Assembly (NCBI GenBank): GCA_001769855.1
Contig: MEPP01000025.1
Span: forward strand, 1 to 64,000
DNA length: 64,000 nt
Source: Bdellovibrionales bacterium GWA2_49_15
GTDB lineage: Bacteria; Bdellovibrionota; Bacteriovoracia; Bacteriovoracales; Bacteriovoracaceae
Reading direction: 5' to 3'
Shown: in pieces, positions 45,566-55,598 of the stretch
Layout of the letters: each line of letters begins with the position of its first letter
Numbering within the stretch: position 1 is the first letter of the stretch
Notes under the pieces: model-generated
Databases searched by the model: none
The model's input: the letters and a program-made list of their open reading frames with translations, nothing else
What the model was told of the DNA's origin: nothing
Program-made: the position numbers and the translations under genes

Positions 45566-46201
45566 CTAAATCCAGCCGAGTTGCATGAAAGTCGCCATGA
45601 AAATCACATCCAACAAATACACGACTCCCAAAATCCACGCCTTCTTAGTAAGAGATTCCATGTCGTGAATTATCACCGCGAAAGCCGATGCGGGGGCGTA
45701 GGCAAACAAAATTACCGACCAAATATGCGGCCAGCCCCACCACCAAAAATCCCACGTCAATGCCCCGAATTTGTTTAAAACCGTTTCGACTAGCGCACAA
45801 AAAAGAGAAAGGCCAAAAACCACAATGAATCGATTGGGAATGCCCCATAGCTTCATCTTAGGATCGGCAGGCAGGAGCTTGGCTATCGCCAGACCAAAGA
45901 TAGAAAACATCAAAGTAGTCTCAAGATTGATTCCCACTAAAATTAAATAAGCTGTTTTACCAGGCTCTCCCCACAAGGGCGCATAACCAGAACCATACAT
46001 CCACAACGAATTGCCGATTTCTCCCAACCATTCGATTCCGTAATACGCGAAGCCGGCAAAAACCACATTCCAATTTTTTTGATGAATTTCTATGAAGTAG
46101 AAGTAGAGAACAATTGCAAAGATCGGTACAACATACCACTCAAAATGTGTGGGATCTCTAAGAATCGCCAGGGCCCTTTGGGCCGACTCTGAATATTGCA
46201 T
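45566..46201 (-). CDS. Uncharacterised multi-spanning membrane protein
   Basis: A 211-residue inner-membrane protein with five or six hydrophobic helices (about 25-43, 47-65, 83-105, 116-140, 150-170, 182-205). Trp/Tyr-rich loops include WWWGWPHIWS and GYAPLWGE. The start is ATG 46201, with AGGGAGG six bases upstream, rather than ATG 46243. No family is recognised. It follows the yceI gene by 59 bases. Confidence 0.78.
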   Translation of the reverse strand: MQYSESAQRALAILRDPTHFEWYVVPIFAIVLYFYFIEIHQKNWNVVFAGFAYYGIEWLGEIGNSLWMYGSGYAPLWGEPGKTAYLILVGINLETTLMFSIFGLAIAKLLPADPKMKLWGIPNRFIVVFGLSLFCALVETVLNKFGALTWDFWWWGWPHIWSVILFAYAPASAFAVIIHDMESLTKKAWILGVVYLLDVIFMATFMQLGWI

Positions 46202-46260
46202 TGCAACCTCCCTCAAAGATAAAATCTTACAAGGGAGGCCCAAGAAAGTAATTAGTTATT

Positions 46261-46797
46261 TTACTTGGTAACAACCTTGAAGGTGACAACAACTTCATCG
46301 TGAATCATTTTATCACCAAGGTTTTTAAAAAAATTTCCAGAACCATAAATCATGTCGAATTTAGTTCGATCAAACTTTAATACACCCGAATACTCATTAT
46401 TTTTTTGAACGACCTGAAACGTTACCGGATTTGTTTTTCCTTTGATGGTCAAATCCGCATTAACCTTGTCTCCGACGATTTTTGTTACGACCAATTTAGC
46501 TTCGGGAAATTTCTGAACATCAAAAAAATCAGCACTCTTCATATGGGCCAGAAATTTATCATGCCACTCCCCAGTTTGATCAAGATTGGTAATAGAATTC
46601 ATATCCATAATGAACTCAGCACCTTTAAGTTTGCCCTTCTCCAATTCAACTGTGCCACTTTTTAAGCTAAGCATTCCGTTATGTTTTCCCGTGATCTTCG
46701 TACCGAGCCACTCAAACTGACTCTTGGCCAAATCCACCTCGGTTGCCCACGCCACCGAAAACGCAAAAATCGAAAACAACACTAAAAACAACTTCAT
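46261..46797 (-). CDS. yceI: YceI-family periplasmic lipid-binding protein
   Basis: A 178-residue secreted protein: signal peptide to about residue 18, then the YceI beta-barrel fold with FEWLGTKITGKHNG, the central WHDKFLAHMKSADFFDVQKFP and a VTFKVV end. YceI proteins bind polyisoprenoid or other hydrophobic ligands. ATG 46797 has GGGAGGATT upstream; a TTG at 46812 is not needed. Confidence 0.93.
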   Translation of the reverse strand: MKLFLVLFSIFAFSVAWATEVDLAKSQFEWLGTKITGKHNGMLSLKSGTVELEKGKLKGAEFIMDMNSITNLDQTGEWHDKFLAHMKSADFFDVQKFPEAKLVVTKIVGDKVNADLTIKGKTNPVTFQVVQKNNEYSGVLKFDRTKFDMIYGSGNFFKNLGDKMIHDEVVVTFKVVTK

Positions 46798-46903
46798 CTT
46801 CAATCCTCCCAAAATAATTTCTTGATGATCATACAGCGCGCATGTCTATTAAAGATATAAACGAATGTTAGACAAATGTTTTTTGAGTAATGTCAGCGAC
46901 TTA

Positions 46904-47419
46904 TTAAGGCTTCTCTTCCAGAGTCATCATCGCCACGCCTTGCTCCAGTGCTTGACCTTCACCGACAAAAATTTCCTTCACAATTCCATCGGCGTTGGAT
47001 TTCACTTCATTTTCCATTTTCATGGCCTCAAGAATCAAAAGTGTTTGGCCTTTTTGAACTTGATCGCCAACCTTCACGGCAATTTTTACAACTTTGCCTG
47101 GCATTTGAGTCACTAAGCCACTATCAGCTGAACTGTCCATCCCTGAAGGTTTATATCCCCGATAGACATTATAAAGGCGATTTACATTCAGAAAGACCTT
47201 TGGAAGCTCCTGACGTGCCAACTTTTTCCAATGAATGTTATCCATCGAAACAAAATACTGACCGGCCAAGCGGCGTACAAAGACATGCTCGACATTCGTA
47301 TCATGACCATCGACAACAGTAGCAAATTCAAATTCAACGAGCTCACTCGAATGTACAATTGTTTTCTTCAAATCTATACAGTGTTCATTTTTATCTTTAT
47401 CTATTAAATATGTTCTCAT
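46904..47419 (-). CDS. Biotin carboxyl carrier protein of acyl-CoA carboxylase
   Basis: A 171-residue carrier. The C-terminal biotinyl domain (about 100-168) has VTQMPGKVVKIAVKVGDQV and the biotin Lys134 in EAMKMEN. The N-terminal 95 residues are a unique extension with an HVFVRRLAGQYFVSMD strand pattern that may dock to the carboxylase. Third gene of the carboxylase cluster; its start overlaps the carboxylase end by 4 bases. It is a likely target of the ligase at 17350-18075. Confidence 0.92.
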   Translation of the reverse strand: MRTYLIDKDKNEHCIDLKKTIVHSSELVEFEFATVVDGHDTNVEHVFVRRLAGQYFVSMDNIHWKKLARQELPKVFLNVNRLYNVYRGYKPSGMDSSADSGLVTQMPGKVVKIAVKVGDQVQKGQTLLILEAMKMENEVKSNADGIVKEIFVGEGQALEQGVAMMTLEEKP

Positions 47420-48846
47420 CGGCCAAACCTCCTGACCTCAATCGTCGCAAGTACCTGATAAACACGTTGATGGTCAAAGTCTGTATTGATTTTCTCCTGC
47501 GGTTTATATTCCGCAATGTAATTTGTGTTGTAATGACCCGAGATAAAATGTTCCTCTCTTAAAATCTCTTTCAAAAGAGGAATATTCGTCTTTAAACCCT
47601 CAATGAATAGGCCATCCAGTGCGGCTCGCATCTTCCGCAAGGCCACATCGCGAATGATGCCTTTGGTAACGAGCTTCCCCACCATGGGATCAAAATCTGG
47701 AGTGACCTGAAGTCCCTTATATAAACAGTTATCAAATCGCGTTCCTTGCGGGAAATTAGTTTCAAACCCCGTGACCTTGCCTGGCGCTGGCAGCATGGTT
47801 ATGGGATCTTCGGCACAAATCCGACATTCGATGGCATGGCCCGTTCTTTTGATCCACTCTTGGGAAGGAATGCCCAGAGATTCACCAAAAGCACCCTGAA
47901 TCATGCAAACAATCAAGTCAACACCGGTTATCTCTTCTGTGATTGGGTGCTCAACTTGAATTCTAGTGTTCATCTCTAAAAAATAAAAATTCCGATCGGC
48001 CCCCATAACAAACTCAACAGTCCCGGCTGAATCATATCCGACAGCACGTGCCAATATCACGGCCGTATCACACAGACGCTTTCTCAGTTCTTCATCCTCA
48101 CCAACAAAAGGACTCGGGGCCTCTTCGATAATTTTCTGATGGCGACGCTGTATTGAACACTCACGCTCGAAGAAGTGAAAAACATTACCCTTCTTGTCTG
48201 CTAAAATTTGAACTTCGATATGGTGCGGATTGAGAATGTATTTCTCAACTAAAAGTTCGGCATTGGCAAAGCTCGCAAGCGCTTCTCTACCCACGGCTTC
48301 AAAATTCTTGACTATGTCCTGATCAGAATCACACCGGCGCATGCCTCGTCCACCACCACCAGCAACTGCTTTGAGCAGAACTGGATAACCTATTTGCTTG
48401 GCGATTTTAATCGCTTCATCAACGGTCGGGACTGCTTGCGTAGACCCAGGCACAACAGGCACACCGGCTTTTTTAGCAATTTCTTTACTCGTGGCCTTGT
48501 CCCCCATGGCCTTAATGGCCTTGGGGTTTGGACCGATAAAGACAATTCCAGCCTGCTCGCAGGCCAAAGCAAAGGCTCCATTTTCAGATAAAAAACCATA
48601 GCCGGGATGAATGCCATCAATGCGGTGATCTTCAGCCAATTTCAATAGTTTTTGAATATCGAGATAGGTTTCCCTGTTGTTTTTTCCAGGAAGAAAAACC
48701 CATTCATCACAAAACTCCAAATGCTTTGCATTGACTTCAAAATCTGTCCAAATCCCTACGGACTTATAACCCAACTCTCGGCAGGCGCGGGCAATACGAG
48801 TGGCAATCTCGCCCCGATTGGCGATAAGAATTCTTTTCGTGTTCAT
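47416..48846 (-). CDS. Biotin carboxylase subunit of acyl-CoA carboxylase
   Basis: A 476-residue ATP-grasp enzyme that carboxylates the biotin on the carrier protein. Motifs: [15 protein letters not shown] at the start, [12 protein letters not shown] (ATP lid), [33 protein letters not shown] (biotin/active site) and [13 protein letters not shown]. Complete. It lies between the carboxyltransferase (4-base overlap) and the biotin carrier (4-base overlap). Whether the acyl-CoA is propionyl- or acetyl-CoA is not decided by this subunit; the nearby mutase favours propionyl. Confidence 0.94.
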   Translation of the reverse strand: MNTKRILIANRGEIATRIARACRELGYKSVGIWTDFEVNAKHLEFCDEWVFLPGKNNRETYLDIQKLLKLAEDHRIDGIHPGYGFLSENGAFALACEQAGIVFIGPNPKAIKAMGDKATSKEIAKKAGVPVVPGSTQAVPTVDEAIKIAKQIGYPVLLKAVAGGGGRGMRRCDSDQDIVKNFEAVGREALASFANAELLVEKYILNPHHIEVQILADKKGNVFHFFERECSIQRRHQKIIEEAPSPFVGEDEELRKRLCDTAVILARAVGYDSAGTVEFVMGADRNFYFLEMNTRIQVEHPITEEITGVDLIVCMIQGAFGESLGIPSQEWIKRTGHAIECRICAEDPITMLPAPGKVTGFETNFPQGTRFDNCLYKGLQVTPDFDPMVGKLVTKGIIRDVALRKMRAALDGLFIEGLKTNIPLLKEILREEHFISGHYNTNYIAEYKPQEKINTDFDHQRVYQVLATIEVRRFGR

Positions 48847-50405
48847 AACTGGATATTCCCGTGTTTACGTCTTGGAAGTTCGACTTTTTTGTTCTTCAAA
48901 ACAATTAAATATTGATACAAACGTCGCCGTGTTTCCTCCGGTAGAATTACGGAATCCACATATCCCAGTTCTGCGGCTCGGTATGGATTGGCAAACTCAT
49001 CTTCATAGGCCTTAACAAGTTCAGCCTTCTTTTTTTCAAATGCCGCACCCTTGAGTCCTTCCAGCTCTTTTCTAAATACAATGCTAACCGCTCCCTCGGC
49101 ACCCATGACGGCAATCTCCGCTGTCGGATACGCCAAGTTGATATCGGCCTTGATATGCTTACTGGCCATCACGTCATAGGCCCCACCATAGGCCTTTCTT
49201 GTAATTAATGTGATGAGGGGAACAGTCGCTTCTGCAAAGGCATAAAGAAGCTTAGATCCATGCTTAATAATTCCTCCGTACTCTTGAACTGTCCCGGGCA
49301 AGAATCCTGGCACATCTACCAAGGTGATGATGGGAATTTCGAATGCATCACAAAAACGCACAAATCTTGCCGCTTTTATGGAGGCGTCTATGTCGAGGAC
49401 TCCGGCCATGACCGCGGGCTGATTGGCAACAACGCCAACTTTAATCCCGCCGATGGCACCAAAGCCACAGATCATATTTTTTGCAAAATCTTTGTGCACC
49501 TCGAGAAAATGCCCGTCATCGACAACGTCAAAAATGATTTCACGCATATCATAAGGACGCTTGGGATTGGCAGGAACAACATACTTTATTTTATTGTTGT
49601 CGCGGTGAACTGGATCGGACGTAGGACGGAGGGTTGCTTTTGGAAAATTGGAGGGAGGAATGAAGGTAAAAAGCTCACGCACCCTCTCAAAGCATTCATC
49701 CTCTGTCTTACATCGAAATTGCGCAACACCTGAACGCTCACTGTGGGTTTTGGCACCACCAAGCTCTTCCTTGGTCACTTCTTCATGAGTCACCGTTTTA
49801 ATGACATCTGGCCCGGTTACAAACATGTATGATGTTTGCTCAACCATAAAAATATAATCAGTAATCGCAGGAGAATAGACCGCACCACCAGCACAAGGTC
49901 CCATTATCAAACTAATTTGAGGAATGACTCCCGAGGATTTGACGTTGCGATAGAAGATATCCGCATAACCCGCTAACGATTCCACTCCCTCTTGAATACG
50001 CGCACCACCTGAATCATTGATTCCAATAATTGGAATACGATTTTCAAGAGCAAAGTCCATAATCTTGCAGATTTTCTTTGCATGGGCAGCACCCAACGCC
50101 CCTCCCCAGCATGTAAAATCCTGGGAAAAAATCGCCACTCGTTGAGAATCGATCGCACCTATCCCGGTAATAACCCCATCGCCTAAAAATTTATCCTTAT
50201 CCAAGCCGAACTGAGTACATCGATGGATTACGAAGCGATCAAATTCAATAAAACTTCCAGGATCAAGCAGACGCTCAACGCGCTCGCGCGCAATGTACTT
50301 CCCTTGTTCATGCTGTTTTTTTATTTTTTCTTCGCCACCGCCCAGTTTTGCAAGACGGCGTTTTTCAACAAGAAGCTGACGCTTCTCTTCTAAAATATCT
50401 GACAT
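48843..50405 (-). CDS. pccB: Acyl-CoA carboxyltransferase (PccB-like)
   Basis: A 520-residue carboxyltransferase with the two crotonase-like halves: [17 protein letters not shown] and the oxyanion glycine stretch in the N-terminal half, [21 protein letters not shown] and the glycine pair [13 protein letters not shown] in the second. This is the PccB/single-polypeptide beta subunit type, not the AccA/AccD split. ATG 50405 has GGAGGT six bases upstream. First gene of the three-gene cluster, 75 bases after a sigma54 activator gene. Confidence 0.93.
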   Translation of the reverse strand: MSDILEEKRQLLVEKRRLAKLGGGEEKIKKQHEQGKYIARERVERLLDPGSFIEFDRFVIHRCTQFGLDKDKFLGDGVITGIGAIDSQRVAIFSQDFTCWGGALGAAHAKKICKIMDFALENRIPIIGINDSGGARIQEGVESLAGYADIFYRNVKSSGVIPQISLIMGPCAGGAVYSPAITDYIFMVEQTSYMFVTGPDVIKTVTHEEVTKEELGGAKTHSERSGVAQFRCKTEDECFERVRELFTFIPPSNFPKATLRPTSDPVHRDNNKIKYVVPANPKRPYDMREIIFDVVDDGHFLEVHKDFAKNMICGFGAIGGIKVGVVANQPAVMAGVLDIDASIKAARFVRFCDAFEIPIITLVDVPGFLPGTVQEYGGIIKHGSKLLYAFAEATVPLITLITRKAYGGAYDVMASKHIKADINLAYPTAEIAVMGAEGAVSIVFRKELEGLKGAAFEKKKAELVKAYEDEFANPYRAAELGYVDSVILPEETRRRLYQYLIVLKNKKVELPRRKHGNIQL

Positions 50406-50426
50406 GGTAAACCTCCACAAAGCTTG

Positions 50427-50439
50427 GGTATTCTATACC
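50427..50439. promoter_or_regulatory. Inverted repeat in front of the carboxylase operon
   Basis: GGTAT-TCT-ATACC, perfect 5-bp arms with a 3-base centre, lies 22-34 bases before the pccB start. On the minus strand it overlaps a TATAGA box that has TTGGCC 16 bases upstream, so it may be a repressor site on this promoter. Confidence 0.4.
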
Positions 50440-50480
50440 TTCACCCAACTGGAGGCCAAAAAATTTAACTACTTATGACG

Positions 50481-52052
50481 CTATTCGCCAGCAGCCTTTC
50501 GCCGCTTATCCAAGCCGTATTTTTCAACCTTCATAATAAGGCTTGCCCGGCTAATACCAAGTTCTTTGGAAAGCTTCGATTTGTTGAAATTACAGCGTTT
50601 AAGTCCTTCACGAATCATTAGGGCCTCAAGTTCTTCGAGGGCCTCTTTGAGACTGCCAGAAGTATTCACACCTCGAGCGACAGCACCCTGGCTCATTCCA
50701 TGTTCAAGAATTCTCGGACTTAAAAGCTCTGGGGTAATTGTCTTTTCCGCACTGGACAAAACAACCAAGCGCTCGACTTCATTTTCCAACTCGCGGACAT
50801 TCCCGGGCCAAGGATAATCAAGCATTTTCTCTAATGTTTTCTTTGAAAGAACTTTGGTTGGTACACCTGACTCTGCACAGCGCTTTTCCAAAAAATGTTC
50901 TGTCAGAATCGGAATATCTTCACCTCGTTCACGCAATGGTGGGATATGAACGTTGATGACGTTAATACGATAGAATAGGTCTTCACGAAACTCACCCTTG
51001 GCCATCATTTCTTTAATGTTTTTATTTGTCGCAGCAACAATGCGCACATCACCTTTTCTGGGAGTGGAGGCACCGACGGGAAGGAATGTTCCTTCTTGCA
51101 ACACACGCAAAAGTTTCACCTGCATGCTTAAACTCGTATCTCCAATTTCGTCGAGGAAAAGGGTTCCACCATGGGCCATTTCAAAAAGACCTTTTTTATC
51201 TTTAATGGCTCCAGTAAATGCCCCTTTCACATGGCCAAACAATTCTGAGTCGAGCAAATTATCGTTAAAAGCCGAACAGTTAATGGCCAAAAACATGTTA
51301 TCTTTTCGAGGAGAATAGAAGTGTATCGCCTTCGCCACGAGCTCCTTACCAGTACCATTGTCACCTTGAATGAAGACCGAAGATTCCGAACTCGAAATCT
51401 TTTCCAAAAGACGATAAATATTTTGCATCCCCTTCGATTTACCAATCATCATATGATAGCGATACTTATCACCCAATTCTGAATTTAACTCATGAATCCG
51501 ATTTTCTCGTTTGGTAATTTCCTCATGAAAGGTCACAACTTCGCCAGAAACCAACTCTACCAGCTCTTTTAAGTAGTCCACATCTGACGGTCCGAGTTTT
51601 CTTAAGTGTTGGATGGCGGATTTGGCGTCTTCCACTGAAGACCCACATTCAACCATCTTCTGAATGACCTGCTCTGTCTCTTGTGAAGTTATGGAATCAT
51701 TGAGCCATGGGTAAGCAATAATGGCACCCATGAACTCACCATCTATTAGAATTTTGGAGGCCATCATTTTAACTTGAGGGAAAAAAGAATTAAAAATCAT
51801 CGTGCTCGATGGCGATTCTACGAGTTCCTCTGCAAGTTTCTCTAAATCCTGGCCTAAATATTCGTAGCCATACTTCATTGACATCACCACTTTCATCAGG
51901 TGGTTTCTAAAGGAATGATTTTTTTCTAAATGACGGCTTTGTATTTTAAAATGCTGATCAATATAAATGAGTTCCACGCCGAACCACCGACCAAGAATCT
52001 GATCAAGTTTTGCAACGACATGAAGACTACTAATCTCTTTCCAATTCATCAT
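50481..52052 (-). CDS. Sigma54-dependent transcriptional activator
   Basis: A 523-residue NtrC-type activator. The N-terminal ~195 residues are an unclassified sensor, not a receiver (no phosphoacceptor Asp pattern). The AAA+ domain has Walker A GDNGTGKE (230-237), GAFTGA (278-283, sigma54 contact) and GTLFLDEIGD; the C-terminal Fis-type helix-turn-helix is KSKLSKELGISRASLIMKVEKY. It lies 75 bases upstream of pccB in the same direction, and could control the carboxylase genes. No canonical -24/-12 promoter was found in front of pccB or the mutase. Confidence 0.94.
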   Translation of the reverse strand: MMNWKEISSLHVVAKLDQILGRWFGVELIYIDQHFKIQSRHLEKNHSFRNHLMKVVMSMKYGYEYLGQDLEKLAEELVESPSSTMIFNSFFPQVKMMASKILIDGEFMGAIIAYPWLNDSITSQETEQVIQKMVECGSSVEDAKSAIQHLRKLGPSDVDYLKELVELVSGEVVTFHEEITKRENRIHELNSELGDKYRYHMMIGKSKGMQNIYRLLEKISSSESSVFIQGDNGTGKELVAKAIHFYSPRKDNMFLAINCSAFNDNLLDSELFGHVKGAFTGAIKDKKGLFEMAHGGTLFLDEIGDTSLSMQVKLLRVLQEGTFLPVGASTPRKGDVRIVAATNKNIKEMMAKGEFREDLFYRINVINVHIPPLRERGEDIPILTEHFLEKRCAESGVPTKVLSKKTLEKMLDYPWPGNVRELENEVERLVVLSSAEKTITPELLSPRILEHGMSQGAVARGVNTSGSLKEALEELEALMIREGLKRCNFNKSKLSKELGISRASLIMKVEKYGLDKRRKAAGE

Positions 52053-52282
52053 AACCAGCTCCTGGCCAAAACTTTGGCAATTTCACATCAATTCTCACGA
52101 ATCTTATCGGTGAATTGCATAAAAGCTTTACAGTCAGTGCTTTCAAAGTGATTGATTTTTTTTCACAGGGGTTGCAGGCAGCGTGTACAAAAGCTCAAGT
52201 CAAATATTTCAATGAATTACATGCTGAGATACTGTCGCAAAAGCCATAACTGGAAAGATAACACTATTAAATGTGGAAGATA

Positions 52283-52639
52283 TTACTCAACTAAAGCTAA
52301 GTAACTCATAGGCGCACCGTCACCAAGTCGGGCATCAGCTAACTTCATAATTCTAGTATAGCCCCCTGGGCGATTTCTAAATTTTGGTGCAACTTCTTCA
52401 AATAATTTATTAACAGCAAGACGATTATTAAGTCGTGTGTAAGCTAGTCGACGATTAGCAACCGTGTCTTCTTTAGCCATTGATATTAATTTTTCTACAT
52501 AGCCTCGCATAAATTGGCATTTTGTATGAGTCGTCTTAATTTTGCCGTGGTCAATAACTTCTACCGCCAAATTTCGCGCTAGAGTCCGACGATGCCCGGG
52601 AGAACCCGCAATTCTATGTCTATGTTTTAAATGCCTCAT
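52283..52639 (-). CDS. rplQ: 50S ribosomal protein L17
   Basis: A 118-residue protein with MRHLKHRHRIAG at the start and the conserved NRPGGYTRI. Last gene of the superoperon, 28 bases after rpoA. The following 230-bp gap to the sigma54 activator gene has no gene and no clear intrinsic terminator on the minus strand; an eight-T run (52152-52159) lies on the other strand. Confidence 0.95.
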   Translation of the reverse strand: MRHLKHRHRIAGSPGHRRTLARNLAVEVIDHGKIKTTHTKCQFMRGYVEKLISMAKEDTVANRRLAYTRLNNRLAVNKLFEEVAPKFRNRPGGYTRIMKLADARLGDGAPMSYLALVE

Positions 52640-52667
52640 AAATTAACCCCTCATCGGCCTCAAATCA

Positions 52668-53699
52668 CTAAGCCTTCGTTTCACTACTCTGTTTTTCTTG
52701 CATTTCCTTCATAACACCATCAACTTTCATACCTAATCCAAGTCCCATGGTGGTCAAGATTTCTTTAATTTCATTCAACGATTTGCGACCAAAGTTCTTG
52801 GTTCTTAGCATCTCGCCTTCTGTCTTCGATACAAGTTCATAGATATATTTGATGTTGGCGTTTTGCAGACAGTTTGCAGAGCGCACAGATAATTCCAACT
52901 CAGAGACTGGCTTCAGCAGAAAATTATTAATTGAACTCGTAGTAGGAACTGGCTTGCTTTCGATCCTGGTAATTTCTTCCTCATCTTCAAAATTCAAGAA
53001 CACAGCCAACTGATCACGCAAAATTTTTGCAGAATATGCAACAGCGTCCTGTGGCCCAATCCCTGAGTTTGTCCATACTTCAAGTGTCAACTTATCAAAG
53101 TCAGTGCGCTTTCCAACTCTTGAATTAGTCACAGTATAGTTCACTCTGTGAACTGGCGAAAATAGCGTGTCTACATAAATCCAACCGATGGGCAAATCGA
53201 ACTGTTCCTTGTTGTCCATGGCAGTAACATATCCTTTGCCGCGAGCCACCTTGAGCTCCATTTTCAGGCTTCCACCTGAAGAAATATTGGCAATGACATG
53301 CTCAGGATTTAAAACTTTGGCATGGCTACTGTCAGAAATATCACCAGCAAGGACAGGGCCCTCACCATGCTTCTCAAGTGTTAAGCTAATATCTTCTTTT
53401 TCGGAAATACTGAAACGCACTTCTTTCAGGTTCAAAAGGATTTCAGAAACTTCCTCTTTAACGTTGTTAATCGTTCCAAATTCATGTTCAACGCCGTCGA
53501 TCTTAACCGCAACAATACCAGCTCCCTGCAATGAACCTAAAAGAACTCGACGAAGGGAATTACCAAGCGTTTGCCCATATCCCCGCTCTAGCGGGCGAGC
53601 AATAAATTTTCCGTAATTGGCTTTCAGTGACTCAGACTCTACTTCAAGCGCAACTGGTCTGATCATGCTTGCCCAATTTTTCGCAACGTAATTACTCAT
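52668..53699 (-). CDS. rpoA: RNA polymerase alpha subunit
   Basis: A 343-residue subunit: N-terminal assembly domain (about 1-235; [16 protein letters not shown]) and C-terminal DNA/activator-binding domain with helix-hairpin-helix (about 270-330; [14 protein letters not shown]). It sits between rpsD and rplQ, the standard alpha operon position. Confidence 0.97.
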   Translation of the reverse strand: MSNYVAKNWASMIRPVALEVESESLKANYGKFIARPLERGYGQTLGNSLRRVLLGSLQGAGIVAVKIDGVEHEFGTINNVKEEVSEILLNLKEVRFSISEKEDISLTLEKHGEGPVLAGDISDSSHAKVLNPEHVIANISSGGSLKMELKVARGKGYVTAMDNKEQFDLPIGWIYVDTLFSPVHRVNYTVTNSRVGKRTDFDKLTLEVWTNSGIGPQDAVAYSAKILRDQLAVFLNFEDEEEITRIESKPVPTTSSINNFLLKPVSELELSVRSANCLQNANIKYIYELVSKTEGEMLRTKNFGRKSLNEIKEILTTMGLGLGMKVDGVMKEMQEKQSSETKA

Positions 53700-53728
53700 T
53701 ATTGAACTCCCTCGATAATTACAAGATT

Positions 53729-54355
53729 CTATTTGTTATAGTACTCAACAACAAGGCGCTCTTCGACTTTAGCTGTAATATCGTCTCTCTTCGGGAGATC
53801 CTTGATCACACCTGAAAATTTGCCCTTATCAACTTCAATCCATGCAGGTACTTCACGCATACTGTAAATGTCTAATCCACCCGTAATTTTCGCCACAGAC
53901 CGTGATGCTGTCTCTAGTGCGACAACATCACCAGACTTAAGGGTCATAGATGGTACATTTGCTTTCTTACCATTCACGGTAAAATGATAGTGCTTCACCA
54001 GTTGGCGAGCTTCCGCGCGTGAGCCTGCAAAACCTATTCGATAGACAACATTGTCCAGGCGTCGCTCAATCAAACTAAGCATATTATCGCCAGTAACACC
54101 TTTCATGCGCAAGGCCTTAAAAAACAGGTTTCGCATCGGTCTTTCATTAAAACCGTAAATCCTTTTGAGTTTCTGTTTTTCTCTCAACTGGATACCGAAA
54201 TCGGACACTTTGCCTCTACGCTGGCCATGTTGACCAGGAGGATAAGGTCGGCGCTCAATCGCACATTTATCGGTATAGCAACGAGTTCCTTTCAAAAAAA
54301 GCTTCTCATTTTCTCTTCTACATAATCTACAAACGGAATCTACATATCTAGCCAT
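53729..54355 (-). CDS. rpsD: 30S ribosomal protein S4 (zinc form)
   Basis: A 208-residue protein. It carries Cys9, Cys12, Cys26 and Cys31 (CRLC, RCYTDKC), the zinc-ribbon form of S4. The S4 RNA-binding domain has RLDNVVYRIGFAGSRAEARQLV. The frame is open upstream to 54412, but ATG 54355 (MARYVDSVC) is the family start. It lies between rpsK and rpoA. S4 often represses its own operon; no binding site was identified. Confidence 0.95.
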   Translation of the reverse strand: MARYVDSVCRLCRRENEKLFLKGTRCYTDKCAIERRPYPPGQHGQRRGKVSDFGIQLREKQKLKRIYGFNERPMRNLFFKALRMKGVTGDNMLSLIERRLDNVVYRIGFAGSRAEARQLVKHYHFTVNGKKANVPSMTLKSGDVVALETASRSVAKITGGLDIYSMREVPAWIEVDKGKFSGVIKDLPKRDDITAKVEERLVVEYYNK

Positions 54356-54377
54356 ATCATCTACTCCAATCTCACAC

Positions 54378-54761
54378 TTAGACTCTTCTTCGCTTAGGTG
54401 CTCTACAACCATTATGGGGTATCGGACTTCCGTCTGACACAGATGTTATCCTCATTCCCGTGCCCAAGAGAGCGCGAATTGCATTTTCTCTACCAGCACC
54501 AGGTCCCTTCACTCGAACTTCACAAGAATTTACTCCTTGCTCCATGGCACGTCGTGCAGCCTCAGCCGAAGCTGTCTGTGCCGCAAAAGGCGTCGACTTT
54601 TTTGAACCTTTAAAACCTAGATGGCCAGCACTTGCCCAAGCAATCGCATCACCCTGTAGGTCAGTAAAAGTTACAATAGTATTATTGAACGATGCCAAAA
54701 TATGGCAAACCGCGTACGAAACGCTCTTCTTGATCTTCTTCTTACCTGCTTTTACCACCAT
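54378..54761 (-). CDS. rpsK: 30S ribosomal protein S11
   Basis: A 127-residue protein with [22 protein letters not shown] and the end [13 protein letters not shown], both standard. It is located between rpsM and rpsD. Confidence 0.96.
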   Translation of the reverse strand: MVVKAGKKKIKKSVSYAVCHILASFNNTIVTFTDLQGDAIAWASAGHLGFKGSKKSTPFAAQTASAEAARRAMEQGVNSCEVRVKGPGAGRENAIRALLGTGMRITSVSDGSPIPHNGCRAPKRRRV

Positions 54762-54789
54762 ACAGAATTCCCTTTACTCTTATTTATTT

Positions 54790-55176
54790 CTACGACTTCA
54801 GTTGCTTAATTGATTTCTTGCCTGCGATCGCAATTGCACGACCTTTTCTTGTTCTGGCATTCGAGTGTGTTCTTTGCCCACGCACTGGCAAGCTTTTCTT
54901 ATGCCTGGTACCACGATAACAGCCCATATCTTTAAGCCGTTTTACATTGAGACCCACTTCCCGTCGAAGATCCCCTTCTACCAGATAGCCGTCCTCGAGC
55001 ATTTTACGAACACCCTGGGCTTCTTCTTCTGTGAGATCATTCGAGCTTTTTTCCAAATCTACACCAGCTCGAGTAAGTACCTCGGCGGCAATTTTCGGAC
55101 CTACTCCATAAATCGCTCTGAGCGCAATTTTCATCGCTTTATTTCTTGGAATATCTACACCTAATATCCGCGCCAT
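54790..55176 (-). CDS. rpsM: 30S ribosomal protein S13
   Basis: A 128-residue protein starting MARILGVDIPRNK, with the helix-two-turn-helix (IYGVGPKIAAEVL) and RGTRHKKSLPVRGQRT. Standard length and motifs. It lies 17 bases after the rpmJ gene. Confidence 0.96.
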   Translation of the reverse strand: MARILGVDIPRNKAMKIALRAIYGVGPKIAAEVLTRAGVDLEKSSNDLTEEEAQGVRKMLEDGYLVEGDLRREVGLNVKRLKDMGCYRGTRHKKSLPVRGQRTHSNARTRKGRAIAIAGKKSIKQLKS

Positions 55177-55193
55177 TCTGGACTCCTAAATTA

Positions 55194-55310
55194 TTAACCC
55201 TGACGTTGCTTGTGCTTTTTACTGGCTTTACATACCACTCGAAGCACGCCTTTTCTCTTGACGACTCTACAATCTTTACAAATTGGCTTAACTGAAGTTC
55301 GCACTTTCAT
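55194..55310 (-). CDS. rpmJ: 50S ribosomal protein L36 (zinc form)
   Basis: A 38-residue protein starting [14 protein letters not shown]. The Cys/His zinc set is CKDC...C with KHKQRQG at the end. Short but clear, lying 22 bases after the infA gene and 17 before rpsM. Confidence 0.95.
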   Translation of the reverse strand: MKVRTSVKPICKDCRVVKRKGVLRVVCKASKKHKQRQG

Positions 55311-55332
55311 AGGTATTTCCTTTCAACTTCTA

Positions 55333-55557
55333 CTATTTTCCCTTGGATCTAAAGGTAATTCGTCCCTTCTCCACATCATACTTACTTATTTCTACAACAA
55401 CTCTATCGCCAGGCAAAATCTTGATAAAATGCATGCGCATTTTGCCACTAATATGAGCTATTATTTTGTGCCCATTTGGCAGCTTAACTCTAAATTTTGT
55501 ATTAGGCAGTAATTCCGTTACCTCTCCTTCCACTTCGATAATGTCTTTATCGACCAT
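55333..55557 (-). CDS. infA: Translation initiation factor IF-1
   Basis: A 74-residue OB-fold protein, starting [11 protein letters not shown] and containing [21 protein letters not shown]. It lies 41 bases after adk. In many bacteria map lies between these two; it is absent here. Confidence 0.95.
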   Translation of the reverse strand: MVDKDIIEVEGEVTELLPNTKFRVKLPNGHKIIAHISGKMRMHFIKILPGDRVVVEISKYDVEKGRITFRSKGK

Positions 55558-55598
55558 ATTTCACACTCAAAAAGTTTTGACTGTATATAAAAATCGCA

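Noticed and set aside
50440-50480. Sigma54 site upstream of the carboxyltransferase gene
   Set aside because: TTGGCC...TTGG has only partial agreement and the wrong base at the GC position.
52152-52159. Eight-T run after the ribosomal operon
   Set aside because: It lies on the plus strand with no plus-strand gene to end and no clear stem before it.
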